A stretch of DNA of 16,470 nucleotides from Pseudomonadales bacterium (GCA_021736745.1 JAIPFG010000028.1:1-16470); one strand, 5' to 3'; positions 1-12,285 are shown, numbered from the stretch's first letter. Made by a program: numbers and translations. The notes: generated by a model not told the origin, from the sequence alone.

Positions 1-464
1 AAACCTGTAGTGATTTGCAAGCCTTTTCGGCCTTTGAGCTCACCGAACGTTTTGGTCGATTTGGTGCAAGCCTTTACGCGCTTTGCCGGGGTATCGATGA
101 GCGGCCTGTCGAACCTAGTCAAAGCCGTAAATCCTTAAGTGTAGAACATACCTATTCCGAAGATTTACCCGGCCTGGGTGCCTGTTTAAAACAGTTGCCG
201 GAACTGCTGATTAAACTACGATCACGGTTGCGTCGTGTCGATGACCACTATCTGATCACCAAACAGTATGTGAAAATGAAGTTCAATAATTTCCAGTCGA
301 CCACCGTTGAATGTCTGAGTAGTGAAGCCGAAGAAGCGAATTATCGCACACTCATCATAACAGCGTTTGAACGCGGCGGTTTGCCGGTGAGGTTATTGGG
401 CGTGGGTGTGCGATTTGTCGATTTATTGGAACAAAACAACCCGGAGCAGTTGGCGCTGTTCTAG
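1..464 (+). CDS. dinB: DNA polymerase IV (DinB), C-terminal part only
   Basis: This is the tail of a Y-family translesion DNA polymerase, which copies past damaged bases with low fidelity. The gene enters from the left edge in frame 3 (first whole codon at 3), so the catalytic palm, fingers and thumb are outside the window. What remains, about 150 residues, is the little-finger domain. The stretch ERFGRFGASLYALCRGIDER, then SRKSLSVEHTYSEDL, then YVKMKFNNFQSTT is the pattern seen in E. coli DinB. The C-terminus EQLALF fits the QLxLF-type peptide that docks Y-family polymerases on the beta sliding clamp, so the 3' end appears intact with TAG at 462-464. No lesion or frameshift is visible. Identification as Pol IV rather than UmuC rests on the little-finger pattern and is fairly secure. 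Confidence 0.9.
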   Translation, partial: TCSDLQAFSAFELTERFGRFGASLYALCRGIDERPVEPSQSRKSLSVEHTYSEDLPGLGACLKQLPELLIKLRSRLRRVDDHYLITKQYVKMKFNNFQSTTVECLSSEAEEANYRTLIITAFERGGLPVRLLGVGVRFVDLLEQNNPEQLALF

Positions 465-696
465 GGCCGGTTAACACGCATTGAACGATCCCTAGCGGCT
501 GCCATTTTATGGGTCAACAAAGCGGAAGGCGCACAGTATAGTGATTCTGCATAAACGACCGACAAAGCGGTTGAGAAACTCGGGCTTTGATCGGAAATCA
601 TTGAATTTTAGTGAAAGCGTTTTTCTTTGGTTGTTTTATTGACATAATGCGCAAACATTTTGGCCCGTATTCAAACTATTACTAAGTTATTCATCA

Positions 697-1581
697 ATGC
701 CCCCAGTATTAGAAGTACGCAACCTGAGAAAAACCTTCAAAAATCTGGTTGCGGTAGACGGTATTTCTTTTCAAATTGAGCCCGGCATCTGCTTTGGCTT
801 GTTAGGTCCCAATGGCGCAGGAAAAACCACGACGATCGAAATGATTGAGGGCATTACCGAACCGACCAGTGGTGAAATTCTTTATCGCGGCAAACCACGG
901 GATAAAAGTTTTACGTTGGAGGCGGGTATTCAGTTTCAGTCGACTTCGGTGATGGAGCGTTTGTCCTCTCGTGAGATTTTAGAGCTGTTTCACAGTCTTT
1001 ATCCGAAAACCATTCCGATGCAGAAATTGATTGATCTGTGTGATTTGGAGCCATTGCTCAATACCCCGGCCGATAAATTATCGGGTGGGCAAAAACAGCG
1101 CCTAATGTTTGCCTTATCGTTAGTCAACGACCCTGAAATTGTATTTTTGGATGAACCGACCACCGGTCTTGACCCTCAGTCCCGACGCAATCTCTGGAAG
1201 CTGGTAGAGCGTATTAAAAGTAAGGGCAAGAACGTCGTATTGACCACGCACTATATGGATGAGGCGGAAATACTCTGTGACTATCTGGTCATCATCGACC
1301 ACGGCAAAATCATTGCTGAAGGCCCACCGAAAAAATTAATGAAAAGCCATTTTGATTATTTTTATGTGTGCATCGATAAAGAGGATTTTCATCCTAAAAC
1401 GGGCAGTTTCAATGAGCCCTTGGTGAACCTTAACGACCATGTCGAAATTCAAAGCAAATCGGTGGAAGCCACATTGCAAAATTTGATTCAGCAGGATATT
1501 CGTCTGCATTCATTGCGTGTCCGCAACCCTACCCTGGAAGACTTGTTTTTGAAATTAACGGGGCACAGTTTGCGTGAGTAG
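697..1581 (+). CDS. ABC-2-type exporter, ATP-binding subunit
   Basis: Cytoplasmic ATPase of a membrane exporter, 294 residues. All nucleotide-binding motifs are present: Walker A GPNGAGKTT (37-45), Q-loop glutamine near 81, signature LSGGQKQR (128-135), Walker B IVFLDE with catalytic Glu153, D-loop GLDP (157-160) and switch His185 in TTHYMDEAE. A C-terminal extension of about 80 residues ends in NPTLEDLFLKLTG, a common ending in the CcmA/NatA/NodI-like group whose partners are ABC-2 permeases. The stop codon lies inside the start of the permease gene at 1574, which implies translational coupling and a two-component exporter. The substrate is unknown. This group handles drugs, ions, polysaccharides and heme-related cargo, and the sequence does not distinguish among them. 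The neighbouring methyltransferase suggests a detoxification role, but that is inference. Confidence 0.93.
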   Translation: MPPVLEVRNLRKTFKNLVAVDGISFQIEPGICFGLLGPNGAGKTTTIEMIEGITEPTSGEILYRGKPRDKSFTLEAGIQFQSTSVMERLSSREILELFHSLYPKTIPMQKLIDLCDLEPLLNTPADKLSGGQKQRLMFALSLVNDPEIVFLDEPTTGLDPQSRRNLWKLVERIKSKGKNVVLTTHYMDEAEILCDYLVIIDHGKIIAEGPPKKLMKSHFDYFYVCIDKEDFHPKTGSFNEPLVNLNDHVEIQSKSVEATLQNLIQQDIRLHSLRVRNPTLEDLFLKLTGHSLRE

Positions 1582-2608
1582 AATTCAATCAAATTTCGTC
1601 CAGGTAGTTTGGGCTTTAGCGATAGCGCGCACCAAGGAATTTTATCGTGATCGTACCACGATGATCTGGGCCTTAGTCTTTCCCGTTTGTGTGATTGCCG
1701 CTATCAGTATTTCCTTTTCGAAGGATAGCCAGGAAATATTTAAGGTAGGGGTTTACCAACCCGCTAATCATGCTGCGCATCATTTCCCGTTAATCGATGA
1801 GGTATTTGTCGGTACGGTTGAGTATCAGGATTTTGAGATGGCGCTGGATCGCATTCGGCATCATCAGATTGATCTGTTGTTTTCGGCGAATCAGCCAACA
1901 CGTTATTGGATTAACGAAACCTCAACCAAAGGGCATGTCCTGGAAAAGCTACTGTCAGAGGCCAGCGATGCTGCCTATGAACGAGAGATGGTGAGTGGCC
2001 GCCAAATTCGTTATGTTGATTGGGTAATCCCTGGGGTGTTGGGAATGAACGTCATGTTTGGTGCGCTTTTCGGTATCGGTTTTGTTATCGTGCGATACCG
2101 TAAAAATGGCGTACTCAAACGTTTGCAGGCGACACCGATTACACCGCTGCATTTTCTTACGGCACAGGTGGTTTCGAGGCTGTCAGTATTATTGATTGTG
2201 GCGATACTGGTATATTCCGGCTGTAATTATTTTTTAAACTTCCTGATGCTGGGAAATTATTTAACCCTCATTCTGGTAGCGGTTTTAGGTATTTTTTCGA
2301 TGATTTCTCTGGCGCTGATTGTCGCCAGTCGTATCGCCAGTGAAGAACTTGCCAATGGGCTGCTCAACTTTTTATCTTTTCCGATGATGCTATTGTCGGA
2401 AGTGTGGTTTTCATTGGATGACGCTCCGGACTGGCTCGTAACGGTTTCCAATCTGCTGCCACTGACCCACATGGTGAAAGCCGCACGAGAAATCATGATT
2501 AATGGCGCAGGCATTGGTGCAATCAGCTCTCATCTATGGGTTTTGGCGACGATGAGTCTGGTTTTTCTCGGGGTGGCGGCCTTTCTGTTTAGATGGAATG
2601 AGAAATAA
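1574..2608 (+). CDS. ABC-2-type exporter, membrane permease subunit
   Basis: Inner-membrane half of the exporter, 344 residues. Topology read from hydrophobicity: one N-terminal helix (about 29-47), a polar, probably periplasmic stretch of about 100 residues (50-149), then five helices at roughly 150-172, 201-222, 228-252, 262-280 and 319-338. The segment LLPLTHMVKAAREIMI before the last helix is typical of ABC2_membrane permeases. The layout of one helix, an external domain and five helices is that of the YhhJ/DrrB-like six-helix exporters. The GTG start at 1574 overlaps the ATPase stop by 8 bp. The next gene starts 11 bp after the TAA stop, so all three are probably one transcript. Substrate unknown. 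Confidence 0.9.
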   Translation: MSRIQSNFVQVVWALAIARTKEFYRDRTTMIWALVFPVCVIAAISISFSKDSQEIFKVGVYQPANHAAHHFPLIDEVFVGTVEYQDFEMALDRIRHHQIDLLFSANQPTRYWINETSTKGHVLEKLLSEASDAAYEREMVSGRQIRYVDWVIPGVLGMNVMFGALFGIGFVIVRYRKNGVLKRLQATPITPLHFLTAQVVSRLSVLLIVAILVYSGCNYFLNFLMLGNYLTLILVAVLGIFSMISLALIVASRIASEELANGLLNFLSFPMMLLSEVWFSLDDAPDWLVTVSNLLPLTHMVKAAREIMINGAGIGAISSHLWVLATMSLVFLGVAAFLFRWNEK

Positions 2609-2619
2609 GGAGAGAATGG

Positions 2620-3252
2620 ATGGAAGCGGACTTTTGGCATCAACGTTGGTCAACAAAGGAAATTGGATTTCATCAGGCGGAAATCAATCGTTTTCTTAAA
2701 GGTTATTGGGGGCGACTTGAGCTATCCTCCGGATCGAAAGTGTTGGTTCCCCTTTGTGGTAAATCAAAGGACATGATCTGGTTAGCGCAACAGGGGCATC
2801 GGGTCTTGGGTGTTGAGTTGAGTGAAACCGCAGTACAGGAGTTTTTTGCGGAATCCGGTGTGACGCCGACTATCGATCAGCAGGGAGCCTTTAAGCGATA
2901 TGCCAGCGGGAATATTGAACTTTTGGTAGGGGACTTCTTCGCACTCACAGCAACGGAACTGGCCGGTGTCGCTGCTGTTTATGATCGGGCCGCATTAATT
3001 GCATTACCAACCAAAATGCGTGAGGCCTATGTCAAACTGCTGAGTGAATTGCTACCGTCGCAGACGCAAACGCTGCTAATTACCTTCGAGTATCTTCCTG
3101 GTGCTGCGGAGGGACCTCCTTTTTCAATTGATGCTGAAGAGGTGAAACGATTATTTGGCGAAAGTTGCTACATCGAACCCCTCGAAAGTCAGTATTTTGA
3201 TTTGCGAGGCGTGGATGCGACAGAGCATGTATTCCATCTGAACTATCGCTAG
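2620..3252 (+). CDS. tpm: Tpm-family S-methyltransferase (thiopurine/chalcogen methyltransferase)
   Basis: SAM-dependent cytoplasmic methyltransferase, 210 residues, the usual bacterial Tpm length. Characteristic blocks are FWHQRW near the N-terminus (5-10), the SAM-binding VLVPLCGKSKDM (41-52), HRVLGVELSE (60-69), the GD pair at 104-105, YDRAALIALP (121-130) and GPPFSI (165-170), all matching Pseudomonas Tpm as I remember it. The family methylates thiopurines, and bacterial members have been linked to methylation of selenium and tellurium oxyanions. A strong Shine-Dalgarno AAGGAG at 2607-2612 sits 7 bp before the ATG and overlaps the permease stop codon. An ATG at 2616 is out of frame. The tight spacing behind an ABC exporter suggests co-expression. 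No internal defects are seen. Confidence 0.93.
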   Translation: MEADFWHQRWSTKEIGFHQAEINRFLKGYWGRLELSSGSKVLVPLCGKSKDMIWLAQQGHRVLGVELSETAVQEFFAESGVTPTIDQQGAFKRYASGNIELLVGDFFALTATELAGVAAVYDRAALIALPTKMREAYVKLLSELLPSQTQTLLITFEYLPGAAEGPPFSIDAEEVKRLFGESCYIEPLESQYFDLRGVDATEHVFHLNYR

Positions 3253-3321
3253 CCAGGCCCCTTGTCGGATCATCTTTCCCCCCTGTGATAGCTGGGCGTT
3301 ATGTCTTTGGTAGGTTGTTAA

Positions 3322-4623
3322 ATGTACTTGTATAGACGCTATTGGGCTTTTTATTGGCCGTTGGCGTTAACCGCCTGTTTTCTGCTTTTGGGATTACAGA
3401 TTTTCAATGCGGTGCTGGCGCGCTACCCCAATGCCGAGCGTGAGCTGGCAGTCTTTGCCTACGCCATCAGTTTTATCCATTTCCTTGAAGTCGCCATGGC
3501 GTTTATGCCACAGATGGTCATGGTGTACGCCCGCAACCGTAAAGCTCGGCGGCGGGTGAAGCGCTTCTGCCTGAGTACCGGGTTATTATTTTCAGCATTC
3601 GCCTGCTTCCTCGGCACGACGGCACTTGGTCGACAATGGGTTTCCACCGTTTATGGTATAGAAGGGGCTGTCTTGACGGAGGTCTCCCGCTATCTCTCCT
3701 ATCTTTTTCCGACTATTTTGCTGAGAACCCAATTTCATTTTTTTGCCGGACTATTGACGCAAAATGACCAAACCCGCTGGGTTTCGGTCTGTGCATTTCT
3801 GGGGGTAGGGCTAGGCGTCATTGTTTGTCTCTATGGTTATCATGCTGACTGGCCTGCCTTCGCCACGTTAGTTGCTGCGCAGCTGAGCGCCTCTGTCGGG
3901 ATGGCTGTTTGCGCGGTGTTTGCCTATTATCGGTTCTATACTCCCGTGGATGAACCGGGATTTGTTGAGCCGCAATATCTGGATTTATTTCGTTATTTTT
4001 GGCCAGTAAGTTTTACCGGTATGTCTTTTGGTTTGGGGCGGCCCTTGATCTACGCCTTTGTGAGTCGAACGCCTGATGCCCTCTTCACCATTGCAGCGCT
4101 TCGAGTGGGGCTGGATTTTTTTATGATTTCGCAAATGGCGTTAAATCAGTTTCGTAGTCTTTTGCCGTCGCTCGGGCTGGATAATCTGCGCGAAAAACGG
4201 TTTTTTATCGGCATGGTAACGACCGCTTTCATGCTCGTTATGGCAAGCGTTATCTTTACCCCATTGGACCAGATTGTCTTTAAAAGCTGGTTAGGTTTGA
4301 GTGACCTCCTGTATATCCATGTTAAACAAACCTTGATGGTAGTGCTGCTGACGCCACCGATATTAGCTGTGAGAAACTATTTTCACGGATTACTGCTGGT
4401 ACATAAGAAAACACAGGGTATTGCCTTGGGTAGCGCCTTCAGAGTAACCACGGTGTTGCTGTGCTGCTGGCTGTTCCTGACGCTCGGTTGGCTGAACAGT
4501 TGGACGGCTCCGTTGGTGATGGTCATTGGGTTTTCGGTGGAAACTATCGTGGTATTTATCATTATGAAGCGAGCGTCGGTTAATGATGCAATGCCTCCAA
4601 TCAATTTGGAACTCGGTGATTAA
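3322..4623 (+). CDS. Polytopic membrane transporter resembling ANK (progressive ankylosis) proteins, MOP superfamily
   Basis: An integral membrane protein of 433 residues with about 11-12 hydrophobic helices and no signal peptide. Two blocks recall vertebrate ANKH, which is associated with efflux of pyrophosphate, ATP or citrate. One is YFWPVSF followed by GRPLIYAFVSR (225-249), against FWWPLAL then SRPIVNLFVSR in ANKH. The other is FHGLLLVHKKT then AFRVTTVLL (354-380), against LTGWLMTLKKT then VLRIIVLI. The N-terminal region, with a YWPL motif at 11-14 and a Lys/Arg-rich loop at 71-81 (RNRKARRRVKR), also aligns by eye. ANK belongs to the MOP superfamily with MATE exporters and polysaccharide flippases, so a lipid-linked sugar flippase is the main alternative. 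The ATG at 3322 follows an in-frame TAA immediately upstream. Its ribosome site is weak (TAGG near 3311). It lies 69 bp after tpm and could share that transcript. Substrate unknown. Confidence 0.7.
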   Translation: MYLYRRYWAFYWPLALTACFLLLGLQIFNAVLARYPNAERELAVFAYAISFIHFLEVAMAFMPQMVMVYARNRKARRRVKRFCLSTGLLFSAFACFLGTTALGRQWVSTVYGIEGAVLTEVSRYLSYLFPTILLRTQFHFFAGLLTQNDQTRWVSVCAFLGVGLGVIVCLYGYHADWPAFATLVAAQLSASVGMAVCAVFAYYRFYTPVDEPGFVEPQYLDLFRYFWPVSFTGMSFGLGRPLIYAFVSRTPDALFTIAALRVGLDFFMISQMALNQFRSLLPSLGLDNLREKRFFIGMVTTAFMLVMASVIFTPLDQIVFKSWLGLSDLLYIHVKQTLMVVLLTPPILAVRNYFHGLLLVHKKTQGIALGSAFRVTTVLLCCWLFLTLGWLNSWTAPLVMVIGFSVETIVVFIIMKRASVNDAMPPINLELGD

Positions 4624-4848
4624 CATCTGACAGACCCGCTCAGCGGCCAGTGTTACAGATGCGGCGCGGTGCGGAACTCGAGGTTAGGTGCCAGAAAAGT
4701 GATGACGGACTGTCGTTGGCCGACGATAGCAGATAAGCACAACAAATCTCCCGATCCGGGCCTTAATTAGTGGCGGTCAATGGCGGCTTTCAGTATCATT
4801 AACGCTTCCTTTTCGTCCCCCAAAAATAGCCAAGAGAATTCAGTTAAA

Positions 4849-8751
<3,903 letters not shown>

Positions 8752-9011
8752 AATGACTAACGGTTGGGCTTTAGCCGGACGCAGCACCCTGCACTGACTT
8801 GGACCGGTGGAATTTCGGTGTAGGTTAATCCGTTTATTTTGAACAGTCATACCTGTCCCCCACAGATGCAGGGATAAACCGCGCATAGCCAATACTGAAA
8901 ACTCAAGTGGCTGGAAGCTGTTCATCAAATCGTTATAGAGTTTGTTTAGGGGCTAAGTATAAGAGGGCTGTTACAAGCGATAACCAATCAGTTCAGACGA
9001 GATCGCTCTAC

Positions 9012-10466
9012 TTATTCTGATTCCTCCAGAACATCCCGGTCGAGGCTGGGATCATTTGTTGAAGACGCTAAATCGGGCTCTTCTTCGGGTGCCATTTCCT
9101 GCGAGGGGTGATTTTCCTGTCCTTCTTCATCTTCAAATTCCTCATCGGGCATATCCTCCTCTGAGGTCTGAATGCCGATACGGTAAGCAGCAAAACCCGG
9201 TTGAACGACCTGGTTCAATGCCATCCCAAGTATTCTGCCTTTACGGGTGGCGAAAATTTCTTGGCGGGCATTGGTAATGGGGTCGGTGACGGTGCCCAAT
9301 AACTGCCCTTGTTTAACGCGTTGTCCGAGCGTGACCCGGCTGAAGAGAATACCGCCCTGATTAATACGTACCCAGGTTGATTTGTAGTAAACGGGTTCGG
9401 GGTCTCCCCATAGGCTGGATTTTTTGTACATGCCCATTTTGTAAAGGAGTGTGAGAATGCCTTTGACGCCGTGAGTTACGGGCTTTTCATGTAATTGCAT
9501 GGCGCCGCCGGTTTCCAGAGTGACGGCAGGAATACCCGCATCGGTGGTTGCGCGTCTCAATGTCCCTCTGGCGCCAGGGTGATGCAGCACTACGGTGGCA
9601 CCAAAGCTTTGGGTGAGTTCGGCGACCTTTGAATTTGATAGATCAGCGCGTAGCTGTGGCAGGTTAGTTCGATGCAGGGATCCTGTATGTAAATCCACCA
9701 GGGCGTCACAGTGCACAACGATCTGGTTAAAAAAGGAATAGGCAATGCGTGATGCGGAACTGCCATAGGGCCTACCCGGGAAATAACGATTCAGGTCACG
9801 TCGATCTGCCAAATAGCGCGAAGCGCGGTGAAATCCTTGCAGGTTGACGATGGGAACACCAATCAGAGTTCCTGACAGTTTGTGTGTATCAAGGCTGTTA
9901 ATCACACGCCGAACAATTTCAATGCCATTTAACTCGTCACCATGAATTGCGGCTGTGATACAGAGTTTAGGGCCCGGCTGAGTGCCATGAACCACCAGTA
10001 CGGGCGCCGGCGACGCAATGCCATCAATCGACTGACTGTGTGACCAAGACAGAATCGTTGAACTCCCTGGCTGTACTTCGGTGCCAAGCAGGGTAAAGGG
10101 TATTTGTTGCTCGGGGTATTCAGCGGCTTCCACCTCCTGAATACTTGGTAATGCTGAAGATTCCTGGTTAATTTGCTCGATAGCGATAGCGGATGGTAAC
10201 GCTTCCGATTTTGCCTGTTGCAGCGTAATCTGTTCAGTTTCCGATGTTGTCTGGGCTGTCGTTGACGGGACTTTTTTCAACGGAACTATCTTGGCTTCAG
10301 TGATTTCCTCCTGGCCTTGCGTGATCAGCAATGGGCTTGCCTGTAAAGTGGGGAGAAATAGGCACAGAATGGCGCATAGAAAGGAGCCGAGCGCCGACCT
10401 ATTTTCAGGGCGATGCCAATGAATAAGGCTAACTGAATTATCGGAATGTTGAGACGTGTTAAGCAC
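9012..10466 (-). CDS. Exported aspartoacylase/succinylglutamate desuccinylase (AspA/AstE)-family zinc hydrolase
   Basis: Predicted zinc-dependent amide hydrolase of the M14-like AstE/AspA family, 484 residues. The order is: a long n-region and hydrophobic core ending LPTLQA (about 25-43), a likely signal peptide; a Gln/Glu/Thr-rich low-complexity linker (44-120); the catalytic domain with zinc ligands His175 and Glu178 in IHGDE, the DLNRYFPG block (224-231), third ligand His260 in LVDLHTG and probable catalytic Glu318 in TLETGG; a C-terminal beta-barrel-like part (365-432); and an acidic tail (436-484) unusually rich in Asp and Glu. The start is GTG, and no in-frame ATG precedes the signal region. 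Known relatives are cytoplasmic (AstE) or eukaryotic (aspartoacylase). An exported form with an acidic tail has no clear substrate. The gene is convergent with purL and divergent from the lipoprotein gene, so probably monocistronic. Confidence 0.85.
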   Translation of the reverse strand: MLNTSQHSDNSVSLIHWHRPENRSALGSFLCAILCLFLPTLQASPLLITQGQEEITEAKIVPLKKVPSTTAQTTSETEQITLQQAKSEALPSAIAIEQINQESSALPSIQEVEAAEYPEQQIPFTLLGTEVQPGSSTILSWSHSQSIDGIASPAPVLVVHGTQPGPKLCITAAIHGDELNGIEIVRRVINSLDTHKLSGTLIGVPIVNLQGFHRASRYLADRRDLNRYFPGRPYGSSASRIAYSFFNQIVVHCDALVDLHTGSLHRTNLPQLRADLSNSKVAELTQSFGATVVLHHPGARGTLRRATTDAGIPAVTLETGGAMQLHEKPVTHGVKGILTLLYKMGMYKKSSLWGDPEPVYYKSTWVRINQGGILFSRVTLGQRVKQGQLLGTVTDPITNARQEIFATRKGRILGMALNQVVQPGFAAYRIGIQTSEEDMPDEEFEDEEGQENHPSQEMAPEEEPDLASSTNDPSLDRDVLEESE

Positions 10467-10630
10467 GGAGTTACTGCTGTTTAATCATGATTGAATGAAG
10501 TATAGCGGGGATTTCTGGTGATCACGAACTATTTGCCTTCTATTTAGTATGTTGTTGTGGGCACAATTTCCTTTAAACAGAGAACAACTGCGGTAATATT
10601 TTGTCTGTAATCGCAAGAGGTGGTGCACAA

Positions 10631-11407
10631 ATGATGGGAAATCCGGTCGCAGTATATAAGGTTGTTATACTCTGTCTCGTTTCAGTTTTACTCACGGCCT
10701 GCAAAGATGAATCTTTGATTGGCACACTGGAGGTGAATGAGGTGTTTACCTTTGTGGATAGCGAACAGGTGAAACAATCAGTCAGACAGGGCAGTTACAC
10801 GGCTTATCTAAAGCCGGAACATCCAGGCGAAGATCAAAAGCAGGAGCAATTCCGTTTAACCCTGGTGGAAAAAAACAAGCCCGCAGCGGAAACTCAGATA
10901 ATTCGTATTCCTATCAAGCTGTTGGGGCCGATTCGGTGGATATCTGAGGGAGGCGAAGCAGGTTATCCTTTTGCCAAAACCCAGGCCAAGGAACCAGCGG
11001 CTTTTACTGGTTCCGCCTATGTGCCGGCTCATCACCTGAATCAGCCCTTTAATCTGGAGTTAACGGCGACCAATCGTGAGTACATTGAAAAAGTGAGTAC
11101 AAAAAAAGATTGTCAGGTTTCCGTTGCTTCGCTTAAAAGCGATGTCGGTTTTGAGCATCACTATTATTACGATGGTTTTTTCCTGCGACCCTACCCTGTC
11201 AGGGGACCGGTGCACTCGATGTCGCTGGAGTTCAGCGCTCGGCCTAGCTATAAAAAAGTACGCTATACAGAGGCGGGGCAAGAGTATGAGTATGGGCTCA
11301 TTCTGAAAGACTTGGAAACAGAGAAACCACTTGCGGTAGGTAACGCGAAACTAAGGGTACCTCGCGAGCGAACCAAGGTGAGGGAATTCACCTGCCGGCC
11401 TATGTAA
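10631..11407 (+). CDS. Lipoprotein of unknown function
   Basis: A probable outer-membrane lipoprotein of 258 residues, not recognised as a named family. The signal peptide has a basic n-region (Lys10), a hydrophobic core (11-20) and a lipobox LTAC with lipidated Cys24. Lys, not Asp, follows the Cys, so no inner-membrane retention signal is evident. The mature part is polar and probably beta-rich, with a Tyr/His/Phe-rich stretch FEHHYYYDGFF (174-184) and two further cysteines, 161 and 255, that could form a disulphide in the periplasm. I chose the ATG at 10631, preceded by AAGAGG at 10615-10620. A TTG at 10601 extends the frame by 10 residues, and the adjacent ATG at 10634 is also possible. 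It is divergent from the zinc hydrolase across about 160 bp, so the two may share a control region. Confidence 0.75.
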   Translation: MMGNPVAVYKVVILCLVSVLLTACKDESLIGTLEVNEVFTFVDSEQVKQSVRQGSYTAYLKPEHPGEDQKQEQFRLTLVEKNKPAAETQIIRIPIKLLGPIRWISEGGEAGYPFAKTQAKEPAAFTGSAYVPAHHLNQPFNLELTATNREYIEKVSTKKDCQVSVASLKSDVGFEHHYYYDGFFLRPYPVRGPVHSMSLEFSARPSYKKVRYTEAGQEYEYGLILKDLETEKPLAVGNAKLRVPRERTKVREFTCRPM

Positions 11408-11446
11408 TATGACTTGAGTCGTTATACTCTACTGTAAATTTTACCC

Positions 11447-11468
11447 CTCCTAACCAATAATTGGGGAG
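11447..11468 (+). other. Imperfect hairpin in leader of DUF502 gene
   Basis: CTCC (11447-11450), a 3-nt bulge, CCAA (11454-11457), loop TAA, then TTGG and GGAG (11461-11468) can form an 8-bp stem interrupted by one bulge. No T-run follows, so it is not a classical terminator. It sits about 40 bp after the lipoprotein stop and about 95 bp before the DUF502 start. It could be a transcription-processing element or chance. Confidence 0.25.
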
Positions 11469-11562
11469 AGTTGTCAGACAGTATTTAATTGAAAGACATC
11501 CCTCTCCTGTTCATGGGAAAGGATTAGAATGAAGGCCATAATAATTAATAGGTGGATTAACC

Positions 11563-12150
11563 ATGAAAAAAATCAGTCAGTTATTTTTGCAGGGATTGCT
11601 GGCCATCATTCCGATTATCGTCACCATAGCGTTGCTCTACTGGCTTGGTTCTACGGCAGAAGCCACCTTAGGGCGTTTTTTGAAATGGGTGTTACCGGTC
11701 AGTTGGTACTGGCCTGGGTTGGGTATCGTTTCCGGAGTCCTGTTTGTTACCCTTATTGGTTTTTTGCTTAATGCCTACTTTTTTCGTAAGTTGGGGAAAT
11801 TCACAGAAAATCTACTTTCCCATATCCCTTTGGTTAAAACGATTTATGGCAGCGTTCGTGATATCGCCAAATTTGCGTCCGCTTCACAACGCGAAGAAGA
11901 ACTCCAAAAAGCCGTTCTTGTTACCATCGACAAGGATATTCGGTTAATTGGTTTTATCACTGGCCAGGCAGCCAAGATGCCAGGGGATGAAGAGCTTTAT
12001 ACGGTCTATTTGCCTATGAGTTATCAAATAGGTGGCTATACTTTGCTGCTCCCTGAGTCCCGCTTTGTGAAGTTGGATATGAATGTACAGGATGCCATGC
12101 GTTATGTGCTGACTGCTGCCATGGCTCGTCCTCAAGAAATTAGCAAATAA
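11563..12150 (+). CDS. DUF502 family membrane protein
   Basis: A small inner-membrane protein of 195 residues belonging to the DUF502 family, which is widespread in bacteria and related to plant LIKE-COV proteins. Its biochemical function is not established. Two N-terminal helices are visible (about 8-28 and 50-70), followed by a soluble part. Family-like blocks are LLAIIPIIVT (12-21), SHIPLVKTIYGSVRDIAKF (85-103) and a glycine-containing YLPMSYQIGGYTLLLP stretch near 150-165. The ATG at 11563 has a good ribosome site AGGTGG (11550-11555) 7 bp upstream. It is preceded by the lipoprotein gene (155-bp gap) and followed by 252 bp without a gene, so it is probably transcribed alone or as a distal gene. 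Length and motifs look intact. Confidence 0.88.
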   Translation: MKKISQLFLQGLLAIIPIIVTIALLYWLGSTAEATLGRFLKWVLPVSWYWPGLGIVSGVLFVTLIGFLLNAYFFRKLGKFTENLLSHIPLVKTIYGSVRDIAKFASASQREEELQKAVLVTIDKDIRLIGFITGQAAKMPGDEELYTVYLPMSYQIGGYTLLLPESRFVKLDMNVQDAMRYVLTAAMARPQEISK

Positions 12151-12285
12151 AGATTTTTTAATAACGCTATGGCAAAAATCATACTTTGGGTTTGAGTGGA
12201 TTAAGATTTGCTGAGGACTAAATTACAGCTTGTGGAGAGGATATTTAGTAAACAACAAAAATATGATTCAATCAGCGTTGTGATT

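Noticed and set aside
639..644. Perfect TTGACA upstream of the ABC exporter genes as a -35 box
   Set aside because: No acceptable -10 hexamer lies 16-18 bp downstream. CATAAT at 643-648 is a good -10 by itself but has only T-rich sequence at the -35 position, so no promoter can be assigned with confidence.
4802..4816. PurR-like operator near the purL start (ACGCTTCC then TTTTCGT)
   Set aside because: It needs a one-base gap to match the PurR consensus, and the central bases of the operator do not fit.
8761..8777. CGGTT / AGCCG stem right after purL as a terminator
   Set aside because: Five pairs including a wobble, and no following T-run, are too weak to call.
8840..8924. Inverted arms TGAACAG and CTGTTCA in the gap between purL and the zinc hydrolase
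   Set aside because: Seven-bp arms separated by about 70 bp are expected by chance. No T-run or conserved structure is visible.
11529..11771. Plus-strand frame of 80 codons starting just before the DUF502 gene
   Set aside because: It largely overlaps DUF502 in another frame. DUF502 has the strong ribosome site and family motifs.
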